A stretch of 64,000 nucleotides of DNA from Kribbella sp. VKM Ac-2569. GTDB taxonomy: Bacteria; Actinomycetota; Actinomycetes; Propionibacteriales; Kribbellaceae. The notes beneath the pieces were generated by a model. The model was not told where the DNA came from. It saw only the letters and a list, made by a program, of their open reading frames with translations, and did not search any database. The stretch lies in the NCBI RefSeq assembly GCF_004216905.1, contig NZ_SGXJ01000001.1, positions 1,054,001 through 1,118,000 on the forward strand, given 5' to 3'. A program made the translations under genes and the position numbers. Positions 16,316 through 23,869 of the stretch are shown here, piece by piece. Numbering within the stretch: position 1 is the first letter of the stretch; each line of letters starts with the position of its first letter.

Positions 16316-17707
16316 CTAACGATCCACCGGTTTAAGCGGGAGTACGGCGATGATCAGCAAGGTGACCGCGGTGGCGGCAACCCCGATCCAGGCGGCCGCG
16401 CCGTACCCGGACTCGCGGGGGAAGACGCCCGTCGTATGAGTCGCCAGGATCAGGCCGCCGAGGGCGCTGCCGGTGGAGAAGCCGACGCTCCGGACGACCG
16501 CGTTCACGCTCATCGCGCTCGCGGTCTCGGCGGGCGGCGTGACCGCGAGGATCACGACCGGCATCGCGGCCGAGAACGCGCCGACGCCGAACCCGAGGAT
16601 GCCGATCGCAAGGATCGGTTCGACCAGATGTGACCGGGTGAGTGCGAAGAGTACGAACGCGGCGAGGACCACCGACGTACTTGCTGCTAGCAACAACCTG
16701 GCGCCGAGGCGGTCCCGCCAGGCCGGGATCAGCCGGCCGGCGGCGAAGCCGAGGAGCGAGAACGGGACCAGGACGAGGCCCGCCTGGAACGAGTTCAGGC
16801 CGAAGCCGTAGCCGGCCGCCGCGGGCGTCTGCACGTAGCGGGTGATCAGGCTGAAGAGCAGGTACATGCCGACGCCGCCGGTGAGCATCACGAGATTGGC
16901 GGCGGCCACCGCGGGGTGCCGGAGGAGCTTGATGTCGACCAGCGGACTCTCGGTGCGGACCTCGAGGAAGGTCCAGCCGATCAGGAGCAGAAGCGCGGCC
17001 ACGAGGATCGCGACGGCCAGGCCCGCGTGGTGGCGCCACAGGCCCGTGTCACCGATAACGAGCAGTAAGGCCGGCAGGGCGATCGCGAGCAGGATCGCGC
17101 CGCGGACGTCGAGTCGGGACGACGGCCGGTCCGGGGCCTGCGGTAGCGCGAAGACGGCGGCGGCGAAGGCGGCTGCGGTGATGGCGAGGCCGAGTCCGTA
17201 CGCCGCGCGAACGCCGGCGACATCGGTGAGCAGCCCGGACAACGGGTAGCCGATCCCGATCCCCGCGGTCGACGCGACGGACAGCAACGCGATCGTCCGC
17301 GCGGCCCGCTGCTCGTCCAGGTGGTCCCGCGCGACCGCCATCATCAGCACGATCAACCCGATCCCGGACCCCTGCAACGCTCGGCCGACCAGCAGGAACG
17401 CGAACGGCAACGGGATCACCGTCAGCAGACTGCCGACGACCTCCACCGCCAGCATCACCAGTACGACGGTGCGCCGCCGCGGGCCGGACCCGAGCCGCCC
17501 AAGCACCGGCGTCGTCACAGCGCCCGCCAGCAACGCGATCGTCAACGTCCACTGCGAGGCGGCGAGCGAAACGTCGTACGCCTCGGCCACCGCCGTGATC
17601 AACGGAGCGCCAAGACTCCCGATCACCGCGCCGACCAATCCGACGAAGACCAAGAACCGCGCGAGCATCCCTGGCGACTGCACCAAGGCGCTCTGCCTCG
17701 TGCTCAT
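16316..17707 (-). CDS. MFS drug transporter (DHA2-like)
   Basis: 463 aa, about 14 hydrophobic segments. The N-terminus has SLGAPLITAVAEAYDVSLAA and LQGSGIGLIVLMMAVARD, resembling motif C/D2 regions of DHA2 exporters. ATG at 17707 overlaps the stop of the TetR gene (ATGA), so regulator and pump form one operon with the TetR gene first. This is the standard layout of a drug-inducible pump controlled by its own repressor. The substrate is not deducible from sequence. Confidence 0.85.
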   Translation of the reverse strand: MSTRQSALVQSPGMLARFLVFVGLVGAVIGSLGAPLITAVAEAYDVSLAASQWTLTIALLAGAVTTPVLGRLGSGPRRRTVVLVMLAVEVVGSLLTVIPLPFAFLLVGRALQGSGIGLIVLMMAVARDHLDEQRAARTIALLSVASTAGIGIGYPLSGLLTDVAGVRAAYGLGLAITAAAFAAAVFALPQAPDRPSSRLDVRGAILLAIALPALLLVIGDTGLWRHHAGLAVAILVAALLLLIGWTFLEVRTESPLVDIKLLRHPAVAAANLVMLTGGVGMYLLFSLITRYVQTPAAAGYGFGLNSFQAGLVLVPFSLLGFAAGRLIPAWRDRLGARLLLAASTSVVLAAFVLFALTRSHLVEPILAIGILGFGVGAFSAAMPVVILAVTPPAETASAMSVNAVVRSVGFSTGSALGGLILATHTTGVFPRESGYGAAAWIGVAATAVTLLIIAVLPLKPVDR

Positions 17708-18282
17708 CGGTTCGTGTCGGTGGTGATGTGGGTGAAAAGGCCTGGTTTGATGCGGGTTCTGGCTTGGTGGGACCACGGTTCGTCCACCTGCGGGAGATCC
17801 AGGGCCGCGTTCGTGTTGAGAAGCATGCCGAAGGCAAGGAACGCCTTCACCGTGACCGGGTCCAGTTGGGCGGTGTCGGCGACGGACTGCCACAACCGCG
17901 CGAAGCTCGCCCGTACGGCGTCCCGCACCTCACCGTCACCCGCTGCCGCGGCGGCTGTGCCCTGCAACTGGAGCAGCAGCGTCGTGCGGTCGGCGAGCAT
18001 GTCGTTGTACTCCTGCCCCATCGCCGCCAGCGCCTCGACCCCGCTCGCCCCGCCGGCGGCCGCGACCATCGCCAGCCGCATCCGCTCGAATGCGGCGTCC
18101 ACGCACTCCAGGAACAACAGTTTCTTCGTCCCGAACAGCCGGAACACGTACGCCTGCGTGATCCCGGCCCGCCGTGCGATCGTCTCGGTCGAAGCGCCGT
18201 ACAGCCCCGCGGCCGCGAACTCCTCCTCGGCGATCCCGAGGATCTGCTCCCGCCGCTCCTGCCCGCTCATCCGTGTTGGCAT
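17704..18282 (-). CDS. TetR-family repressor of the adjacent pump
   Basis: 192 aa. The N-terminal helix-turn-helix spans about 8-55: RREQILGIAEEEFAAAGLYG, then ETIARRAGITQAYVFRLFGT. The C-terminal helical ligand domain ends near DPVTVKAFLAFGMLLN. First gene of a two-gene operon with the DHA2-like pump (ATGA overlap). A perfect palindrome 9-33 bp upstream of its ATG (18291-18315) is the likely self-operator. The ligand is unknown and is plausibly the pump's substrate. Confidence 0.88.
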   Translation of the reverse strand: MPTRMSGQERREQILGIAEEEFAAAGLYGASTETIARRAGITQAYVFRLFGTKKLLFLECVDAAFERMRLAMVAAAGGASGVEALAAMGQEYNDMLADRTTLLLQLQGTAAAAAGDGEVRDAVRASFARLWQSVADTAQLDPVTVKAFLAFGMLLNTNAALDLPQVDEPWSHQARTRIKPGLFTHITTDTNR

Positions 18283-18290
18283 ATCGCCGA

Positions 18291-18315
18291 AGTTAGTAGG
18301 TAGTAACTACTAACT
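18291..18315. promoter_or_regulatory. TetR operator palindrome
   Basis: AGTTAGTAG at 18291-18299 and CTACTAACT at 18307-18315 are perfect 9-bp inverted arms around GTAGTAA. It lies immediately upstream of the TetR start, where repressor binding would block transcription of the regulator-pump operon. It is also strikingly AT-rich for this genome. Confidence 0.7.
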
Positions 18316-18350
18316 TCAACCCAGTGTCTCCTACCTCACGTCGACCCGTA

Positions 18351-19259
18351 TCAGTCCTGGATGGCCTTGACGATGGCGATGTTGCGGGTCAGCCAGTCCT
18401 GCGGGAGGGACTCGTCGCTGCTGGTGGACTCCAGGGTCCAGAGGACGTTGAGCATCTGGCGGACGATCACCCAGTTGCGGGCGCGGTCCTCGTCGAAGCC
18501 GGCTGCGTCGATCGTGGTCCAGAACCGTTGCCGGACCGCGAAGCGCAGGTCATGGGCGGCCTCCACTTCATCCCAGCGGTTCCAGATCAGAGGCGCGACC
18601 TCGTAGTGCGGGTCGCCGGACAGCGGTTTCGGGTCGATCACGAGCCACGGTTCACGGTCCGCGGCGAGCATGTTCTCGTAGTGCAGGTCGGTGTGGATCA
18701 GCCGGCCGTCGGTCGCGGGATCGGAGATGAAGTCCTCGGCCAGCGAGATCGCCTGCTCGACGTACCGGTGCGGCACCGGCGCCGACGCGGGCAGTTGCCG
18801 GAATCGAGCCACCCAGTGCTTCAGTTCCTCGGACAGGGTCCGGAACTGCGGTCCCGCGGGCACATGCAGTCGCTTGTAGGTGCCGCCAACGAGCTCGCAG
18901 GCGTCGAGCGCGTCGATCGTCGTCAGGTCTCGCGGTTCCAGGCGTTCGAGCAGGAGCGCGAACCGGCGCGGGTCCGCGCGCAGCATCCGTACGGCGCCGT
19001 TGCCGGCCCAGGTCCGCAGCGCCAGGTGCTCGGTCTCCGCCTCCCAGTGCGGGAACTGCACCTTCAGCACGGCCCGCTGACCCTGGGCAAGCACGGGTAC
19101 GACGATCGCACAGTTCCCGTACGCCGCCGTACCGTCGACGCGCAACTCCCACTCGTCGAGGAGATCCCGCAGCAACCGCGGCAGCCGATCCAGCCAATCC
19201 GCCCAGTCCTGCCCGCGCGAAGCGACAACGAGCAGGCCTTCAGGTATCTGGACCGGCAC
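18351..19259 (-). CDS. APH(6)-type aminoglycoside/hydroxyurea phosphotransferase-like kinase
   Basis: 302 aa. It matches the streptomycin 6-kinase / hydroxyurea phosphotransferase group, with a GNCAIVVPV Gly-rich loop, KVQFPHWEAETEHLALRTW, the catalytic loop HTDLHYENML (about 193-202) and the metal motif VIDPKPLSGDPHYE (about 209-222). These enzymes inactivate streptomycin by phosphorylation; chromosomal members in actinomycetes often have unknown substrates. The GTG start at 19259 directly follows the lepA stop with no intervening base, so it depends on ribosomes leaving lepA. Resistance is inference only. Confidence 0.82.
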   Translation of the reverse strand: MPVQIPEGLLVVASRGQDWADWLDRLPRLLRDLLDEWELRVDGTAAYGNCAIVVPVLAQGQRAVLKVQFPHWEAETEHLALRTWAGNGAVRMLRADPRRFALLLERLEPRDLTTIDALDACELVGGTYKRLHVPAGPQFRTLSEELKHWVARFRQLPASAPVPHRYVEQAISLAEDFISDPATDGRLIHTDLHYENMLAADREPWLVIDPKPLSGDPHYEVAPLIWNRWDEVEAAHDLRFAVRQRFWTTIDAAGFDEDRARNWVIVRQMLNVLWTLESTSSDESLPQDWLTRNIAIVKAIQD

Positions 19260-21191
19260 CTATTTCTTGCCGGCTTTCTCGGCGGATTCCGACGTACGGA
19301 GGGCGGCGATGAAGGCCTCTTGCGGGACCTCGACGCGGCCGACCATCTTCATCCGCTTCTTGCCTTCCTTCTGCTTCTCGAGCAGCTTGCGCTTCCGGGT
19401 GATGTCACCGCCGTAGCACTTGGCGAGGACGTCCTTGCGGATCGCGCGGATCGACTCGCGGGCGATCACCCGGGATCCGATCGCGGCCTGGATCGGCACC
19501 TCGAACTGCTGCCTCGGGATCAGTTCCTTCAGCTTGCCGGCCAGGGCGACACCGTACGAGTAGGCGTTGTCCTTGTGCACGATCGCCGAGAACGCGTCGA
19601 CCGTCTCGCCCTGCAGCAGGATGTCCACCTTGACCAGCGCCGCCGCCTGCTCACCGGTCGGCTCGTAGTCGAGGGACGCGTAGCCCTTGGTCTTGGACTT
19701 CAGCTGGTCGAAGAAGTCGAAGACGATCTCGGCCAGCGGCAGCGTGTAGCGCAGCTCGACCCGGTCCTCGGACAGGTAATCCATGCCGCCCAGGTTGCCC
19801 CGCTTGGTCTGGCACAGCTCCATGATGACGCCGATGAAGTCCTTCGGGCTGAGGATCGTCGCCTTGACCACCGGCTCGTAGATGTCGGCGATCTTGCCCT
19901 CGGGGAACTCGCTCGGGTTGGTGACGACGTGCTCCTTGCCGTCCTCCATCTCGACCCGGTAGACCACGTTCGGCGCCGTCGAGATCAGGTCCAGGTCGAA
20001 CTCGCGCTCGAGCCGCTCGCGGACGATCTCCATGTGCAGCAGCCCGAGGAACCCACAACGGAAGCCGAACCCGAGCGCGCCCGAGGTCTCCGGCTCATAT
20101 TGCAGGGCCGCGTCGTTCAGCTGCAGCCGCTCCAGCGCGTCCCGCAGCGTCGGGTAGTCGTCGCCGTCGATCGGGAACAGCCCGGAGTACACCATCGGCT
20201 GCGGGTGCTTGTAGCCGCCGAGCGCCTCGGTCGCGCCATGGACGGCTGCGGTGACGGTGTCACCGACCCGGGACTGGCGGACGTCCTTCACGCCGGTGAT
20301 CAGGTAACCGACCTCGCCGACGCCGATGCTCGGGGACTTCATCGGCTCGGGTGAGATGACGCCGACCTCAAGCATCTCGTGCACCGCGCCGGACGACATC
20401 ATCTTGATCCGGTCCCGGTGGGTCAGCTCGCCGTCGACCACCCGGACGTAGGTGACGACGCCGCGGTACGTGTCGTAGACCGAGTCGAAGATCAGCGCGC
20501 GCGGCGGTGCGTCCTTGACGCCCTTCGGCGGCTCCACCTGCGCGACGATCTCGCTGAGCAGCTCCTCGACGCCCTCACCGGTCTTCGCGGACACCTTGAG
20601 CACGTCGGACGGGTCGCATCCGATGATGTGCGCAAGCTCCGCGGCGTACTTCTCCGGCTGCGCGCTCGGCAGGTCGATCTTGTTCAGCACCGGGATGATG
20701 TGCAGGTCGGCGTTCAGCGCGAGGTACAGGTTCGCGAGCGTCTGCGCCTCGATCCCCTGCGCGGCGTCGACCAGCAGGACGGCGCCTTCACACGCCTCGA
20801 GCGACCGCGAGACCTCGTACGTGAAGTCCACGTGGCCCGGCGTGTCGATCATGTTCAGGATGTACGTCGTCCCGTCCGGGGCGAGCAGGCCGCCCGGGGA
20901 GTCCGGACCGGGTGCGTACGGGAGCCGGACCGCCTGCGACTTGATCGTGATGCCGCGTTCCCGCTCGATGTCCATCCGGTCCAGGTACTGCGCCCGCATC
21001 TGACGGCCGTCGACGACACCGGTGATCTGCAGCATCCGATCGGCCAGCGTCGACTTGCCGTGGTCGATATGGGCGATGATGCAGAAGTTCCGGATCAGCG
21101 ACGGGTCGGTGCGACCCGGCTGCGGCACTTTCGTGGGGCCAACGGGCACGGAGGGGATCCAGTTCTGGTCTCGAAGGGTATATCCGGTCAA
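19260..21191 (-). CDS. lepA: Elongation factor 4 (LepA)
   Basis: 643 aa ribosome GTPase that acts on stalled or mistranslocated ribosomes. G1 AHIDHGKST (40-48), switch [10 protein letters not shown] near 117, NKID near 170. The EF4-specific C-terminal domain with [33 protein letters not shown] and [13 protein letters not shown] is present and complete. The listed start is TTG at 21191; a GTG at 21149 (codon 15) would give a length closer to most homologues. It is normally followed by hemW; here an APH-type gene is fused end to start and hemW is distant. Confidence 0.95.
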   Translation of the reverse strand: MTGYTLRDQNWIPSVPVGPTKVPQPGRTDPSLIRNFCIIAHIDHGKSTLADRMLQITGVVDGRQMRAQYLDRMDIERERGITIKSQAVRLPYAPGPDSPGGLLAPDGTTYILNMIDTPGHVDFTYEVSRSLEACEGAVLLVDAAQGIEAQTLANLYLALNADLHIIPVLNKIDLPSAQPEKYAAELAHIIGCDPSDVLKVSAKTGEGVEELLSEIVAQVEPPKGVKDAPPRALIFDSVYDTYRGVVTYVRVVDGELTHRDRIKMMSSGAVHEMLEVGVISPEPMKSPSIGVGEVGYLITGVKDVRQSRVGDTVTAAVHGATEALGGYKHPQPMVYSGLFPIDGDDYPTLRDALERLQLNDAALQYEPETSGALGFGFRCGFLGLLHMEIVRERLEREFDLDLISTAPNVVYRVEMEDGKEHVVTNPSEFPEGKIADIYEPVVKATILSPKDFIGVIMELCQTKRGNLGGMDYLSEDRVELRYTLPLAEIVFDFFDQLKSKTKGYASLDYEPTGEQAAALVKVDILLQGETVDAFSAIVHKDNAYSYGVALAGKLKELIPRQQFEVPIQAAIGSRVIARESIRAIRKDVLAKCYGGDITRKRKLLEKQKEGKKRMKMVGRVEVPQEAFIAALRTSESAEKAGKK

Positions 21192-21263
21192 TCATCCCAT
21201 GGCGGTCCAGCAGATTCGAAAATCACGGGCGGACGGCCTGTGGGCCGCCTACCGTTTGGTCGC

Positions 21264-22169
21264 ATGGCACATGCTGCTGGGGTCCGGTTGCCCTTCGAGA
21301 AGCTGCCCGCCGCGGTGCGGGCCTGGGTGGAGCGCTCTCTCGGCTCGGTCGTGGTGTCCGCGGTCACCCAGCAGGGCGGCTTCTCCCCCGGCGTCGCGGC
21401 CCGCCTGGTGACCGCCTCCGGCCGCCGGGCCTTCGTCAAGACCGTCGGTACGGCGCTCAACCCGAAGACGCCGGAGCTGTTCCGCCAGGAGATCACCGCG
21501 ACGCAGGGAATCGGCACGGTCCCGATGGCACCGGTCCTGTTCGACGTGTACGACGACGGCGACTGGGTCGGGATGCTCTTCGAGGACATCGAGGGGCGAC
21601 TACCCGCGCACCCGTGGGAGCAGGCTGACGCCGAACGGGTGCTGGGCGCACTGGACGAGCTGACCGATGCCCTGGACCCGTCACCGTGGCCTGACGCACC
21701 TGTGGCGGCTGTGCGGAGCAGGGAGTTCCTGAGCCGGTGGGACAAGGTGCTGGAGGACGGTCTCGCCGTACCGGACTGGATGGACGGCCGGGTGGAGGAG
21801 TTCGCGGAGCTGGCGCGGACCGGGCTCCGTGCGCTGGCCGAGGGGAAGGCGCTGGCGCACTGGGACCTGCGGGCGGACAACATCATCCTGACCGACGACC
21901 GCGTGGTGTTCATCGACTGGGCGCACCCGGCGCTGGCACCGCGCTGGGCGGACACGGTGATCCTGCACGCCGAGATGCGCGCCTCTGTCACGCTGCCGGA
22001 GTTGCCGGACGACGAGGCGATCACGGGGTTCATCGCGGCGATCGGTGGCGGGTTGTGGTGGGGTGCGGCGCAGCCGGCGCCACCGGGGCTGCCGACGGTC
22101 CGGATGTGGCAGCGCGAGAGCGCTCTGGTGCACTTGGACTGGGTGCGGGACCGGACGCAGCGTTCCTGA
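21264..22169 (+). CDS. Phosphotransferase (APH/choline kinase-like)
   Basis: 301 aa. Kinase-fold markers are a Gly-rich QQGGFSPGVAARL loop (about 36-48), Lys in RRAFVKTVG, the catalytic loop HWDLRADNIIL (about 199-209) and VFIDWAHPA (about 215-223). This is the aminoglycoside phosphotransferase family in the broad sense; the substrate is unknown and could be a small alcohol or metabolite. It is divergent from lepA with a 72-bp shared upstream region. ATG at 21264. The sigma-factor gene begins 21 bp downstream on the same strand. Confidence 0.75.
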   Translation: MAHAAGVRLPFEKLPAAVRAWVERSLGSVVVSAVTQQGGFSPGVAARLVTASGRRAFVKTVGTALNPKTPELFRQEITATQGIGTVPMAPVLFDVYDDGDWVGMLFEDIEGRLPAHPWEQADAERVLGALDELTDALDPSPWPDAPVAAVRSREFLSRWDKVLEDGLAVPDWMDGRVEEFAELARTGLRALAEGKALAHWDLRADNIILTDDRVVFIDWAHPALAPRWADTVILHAEMRASVTLPELPDDEAITGFIAAIGGGLWWGAAQPAPPGLPTVRMWQRESALVHLDWVRDRTQRS

Positions 22170-22190
22170 GCGCCGCGCGTCTCTAGCGGT

Positions 22191-22712
22191 GTGACGAATC
22201 AAATGGTGAGCATCGGACGCCCGGCGCCTGCACAGGCGGCCGTGTCGGCGCTTTACCAGCAGCACTGGGCCGGACTGGTCCGGCTGGCGGTGCTGATGGT
22301 CGACGACCGGCAGGCGGCGGAGGACGTCGTACAGGAGGCTTTTGCCGAGCTGTACCGGCGCTGGCCGTTGCGGGGGCCCGATGCGGCCCTCGCCTACCTG
22401 CGTACGGCGGTGGTGAACCGCAGCAGGTCAGTACTGCGACGACGCAAGGTCGCGCGGTTGTACATCCCACCGCACCAGGCGCCGAACGCGTCCGCCGAGA
22501 GCGCCGTCGTACTGAGCGAGGAACGGACCCAGGTACAGCAGGCGCTCCAAGGACTGCCGCGGCGGATGCGCGAGGTCCTTGTCCTGCGCTACTACCTCGA
22601 TCTCCCCTTTGCCGAGATCGCCCAGATTCTCGGGATCAGCGAGTCCTCCGCCCGCGCCACGTCGTCGCGCGGTCTCGCCGTCCTGACCGAACGCCTCGAG
22701 GAACTCCGATGA
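22191..22712 (+). CDS. ECF RNA polymerase sigma factor (SigE70-like)
   Basis: 173 aa. Region 2 covers about 15-85 (LYQQHWAGLVRLAVLMVDD, AAEDVVQEAFAELYRRW). Region 4 covers about 110-165 (LQGLPRRMREVLVLRYYLDL, FAEIAQILGISESSARATSS). This matches the actinobacterial SigE-type group that is usually paired with a downstream single-span membrane protein. GTG at 22191; an ATG four codons later (22203) is an alternative. It overlaps the next gene by ATGA, and that gene is its probable membrane partner. Confidence 0.9.
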   Translation: MTNQMVSIGRPAPAQAAVSALYQQHWAGLVRLAVLMVDDRQAAEDVVQEAFAELYRRWPLRGPDAALAYLRTAVVNRSRSVLRRRKVARLYIPPHQAPNASAESAVVLSEERTQVQQALQGLPRRMREVLVLRYYLDLPFAEIAQILGISESSARATSSRGLAVLTERLEELR

Positions 22713-23821
22713 CCGACACCGAAACCCGCCTCCGCGACTACCTGCACACTCAGGCCGCCACCGTCCCCGACAACGCCCAAGGCCCGGGCCTTGAACCACC
22801 CGAACGCCGCCGCAACTGGCCGGTCCTCGCAGCAGCCGCAGCGATCGTCGTGGTCGTCGTACTGGCGGCGTCCCTCTTGACCCGAGGCGACCGACCCGAC
22901 CCGGCGCGACGCCCGGCGCCACCTGTGTCCGGAGCCGCTCCCCAAGTTCCATACACGGTGTACGAAGAGAACGCGCTCCACGACGGCAAGCAGAAAGTGC
23001 GCATTCCGAAGGGGATCGACGGTTTCTTCTTCGGGCGGGCCGGCGGTGGCTGGCTGGGCCAGCAGATGTCCGTGCCCGGCCAGTTCCGCCCCGGCATCCT
23101 GCTGCCGAACAGCACCTTCCGGACGCTCGGCCCGGACCGGTCCGGCTATCAGGTCCTGTCGCCGGATCGCAAGCAGGTGGCGATGTACCACTACCTGTCG
23201 AACACGCGCGGCCAGGTGATCGTCGTCGACATCCAGTCCGGGAAGCAGGTCGCAAAGCTGCCCGCCGCGGCTGGGCAACCGGCCCTCCTCGGCTGGAACC
23301 AGGACGGCCTGTGGATGGATCGCGGCAAGGCCGGACTGGTCGTCTGGCAGCCGGCCTCCGGCCAGCAGCGACCGGTGTCCATCGCCGGCTTCGACGGCAG
23401 CGCGGCGATTCCAGCGGCGGCCGGGACCATCGTCGTGTCGACCAAGGCCGACGGGAAGCGGTGCCTCAAAGCCGGTGCGCTGCGCGACGACGGGTTCAAG
23501 GTCCTGCGGGACTACTGCGACGAGGGGCCTGAACACCTTTACCCGGTGCTGTCACCCGACGGGCGGACCATGATCCACAGCGTGCGGGCGGAGGCCATCG
23601 ATATCAACACCGGTCAGGTCACCAAGCTCAAACTGCAGGACAGGATGACGGACACCCTGCCGCTGCCGGTCTTCGAGAACGGCACCCAACTGCTGACGCT
23701 CACCGAGACGGTTGCTGCCGGCGGCGCCGTCCACAATCAACTGTTCCGCTGCGACGTCACGTCGGGCGAGTGCAAGCTGCTGGTCAAGAACGCGGACGGC
23801 TGGACGATCCACGAGCCGTAA
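22709..23821 (+). CDS. Membrane-anchored partner of the ECF sigma factor
   Basis: 370 aa. A short cytoplasmic N-terminus of about 40 residues is followed by one transmembrane helix (VLAAAAAIVVVVVLAASLL, about 42-60), a Pro/Arg linker, and an outer domain of about 280 residues. That domain has recurring beta-blade-like segments (SPDRKQVAMYHY, WNQDGLWMD, SPDGRTMIHSVRAEAIDINT), suggesting a beta-propeller. Co-translation with the sigma gene suggests an anti-sigma or sensor role, although no anti-sigma zinc motif is visible in the cytoplasmic part. Followed by a strong terminator at 23827-23865. Confidence 0.7.
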   Translation: MTDTETRLRDYLHTQAATVPDNAQGPGLEPPERRRNWPVLAAAAAIVVVVVLAASLLTRGDRPDPARRPAPPVSGAAPQVPYTVYEENALHDGKQKVRIPKGIDGFFFGRAGGGWLGQQMSVPGQFRPGILLPNSTFRTLGPDRSGYQVLSPDRKQVAMYHYLSNTRGQVIVVDIQSGKQVAKLPAAAGQPALLGWNQDGLWMDRGKAGLVVWQPASGQQRPVSIAGFDGSAAIPAAAGTIVVSTKADGKRCLKAGALRDDGFKVLRDYCDEGPEHLYPVLSPDGRTMIHSVRAEAIDINTGQVTKLKLQDRMTDTLPLPVFENGTQLLTLTETVAAGGAVHNQLFRCDVTSGECKLLVKNADGWTIHEP

Positions 23822-23826
23822 CAGAC

Positions 23827-23865
23827 GACGAGGGCGGCCCGGCGGTGTGCCGGGCCGCCCTCGTC
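23827..23865. terminator. Strong bidirectional terminator
   Basis: A perfect 17-bp stem, GACGAGGGCGGCCCGGC at 23827-23843 with its complement at 23849-23865, around the loop GGTGT. It lies between the stop of the sigma-partner gene (23821) and the stop of the convergent subtilase (23870), serving both. There is no T run, as is common in GC-rich actinobacteria. Confidence 0.85.
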
Positions 23866-23869
23866 GGTG

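Noticed and set aside
18324-20354. Long plus-strand frame across the APH-type gene and lepA
   Set aside because: It runs through two real genes in antisense and has no domain; the lepA reading is unambiguous.
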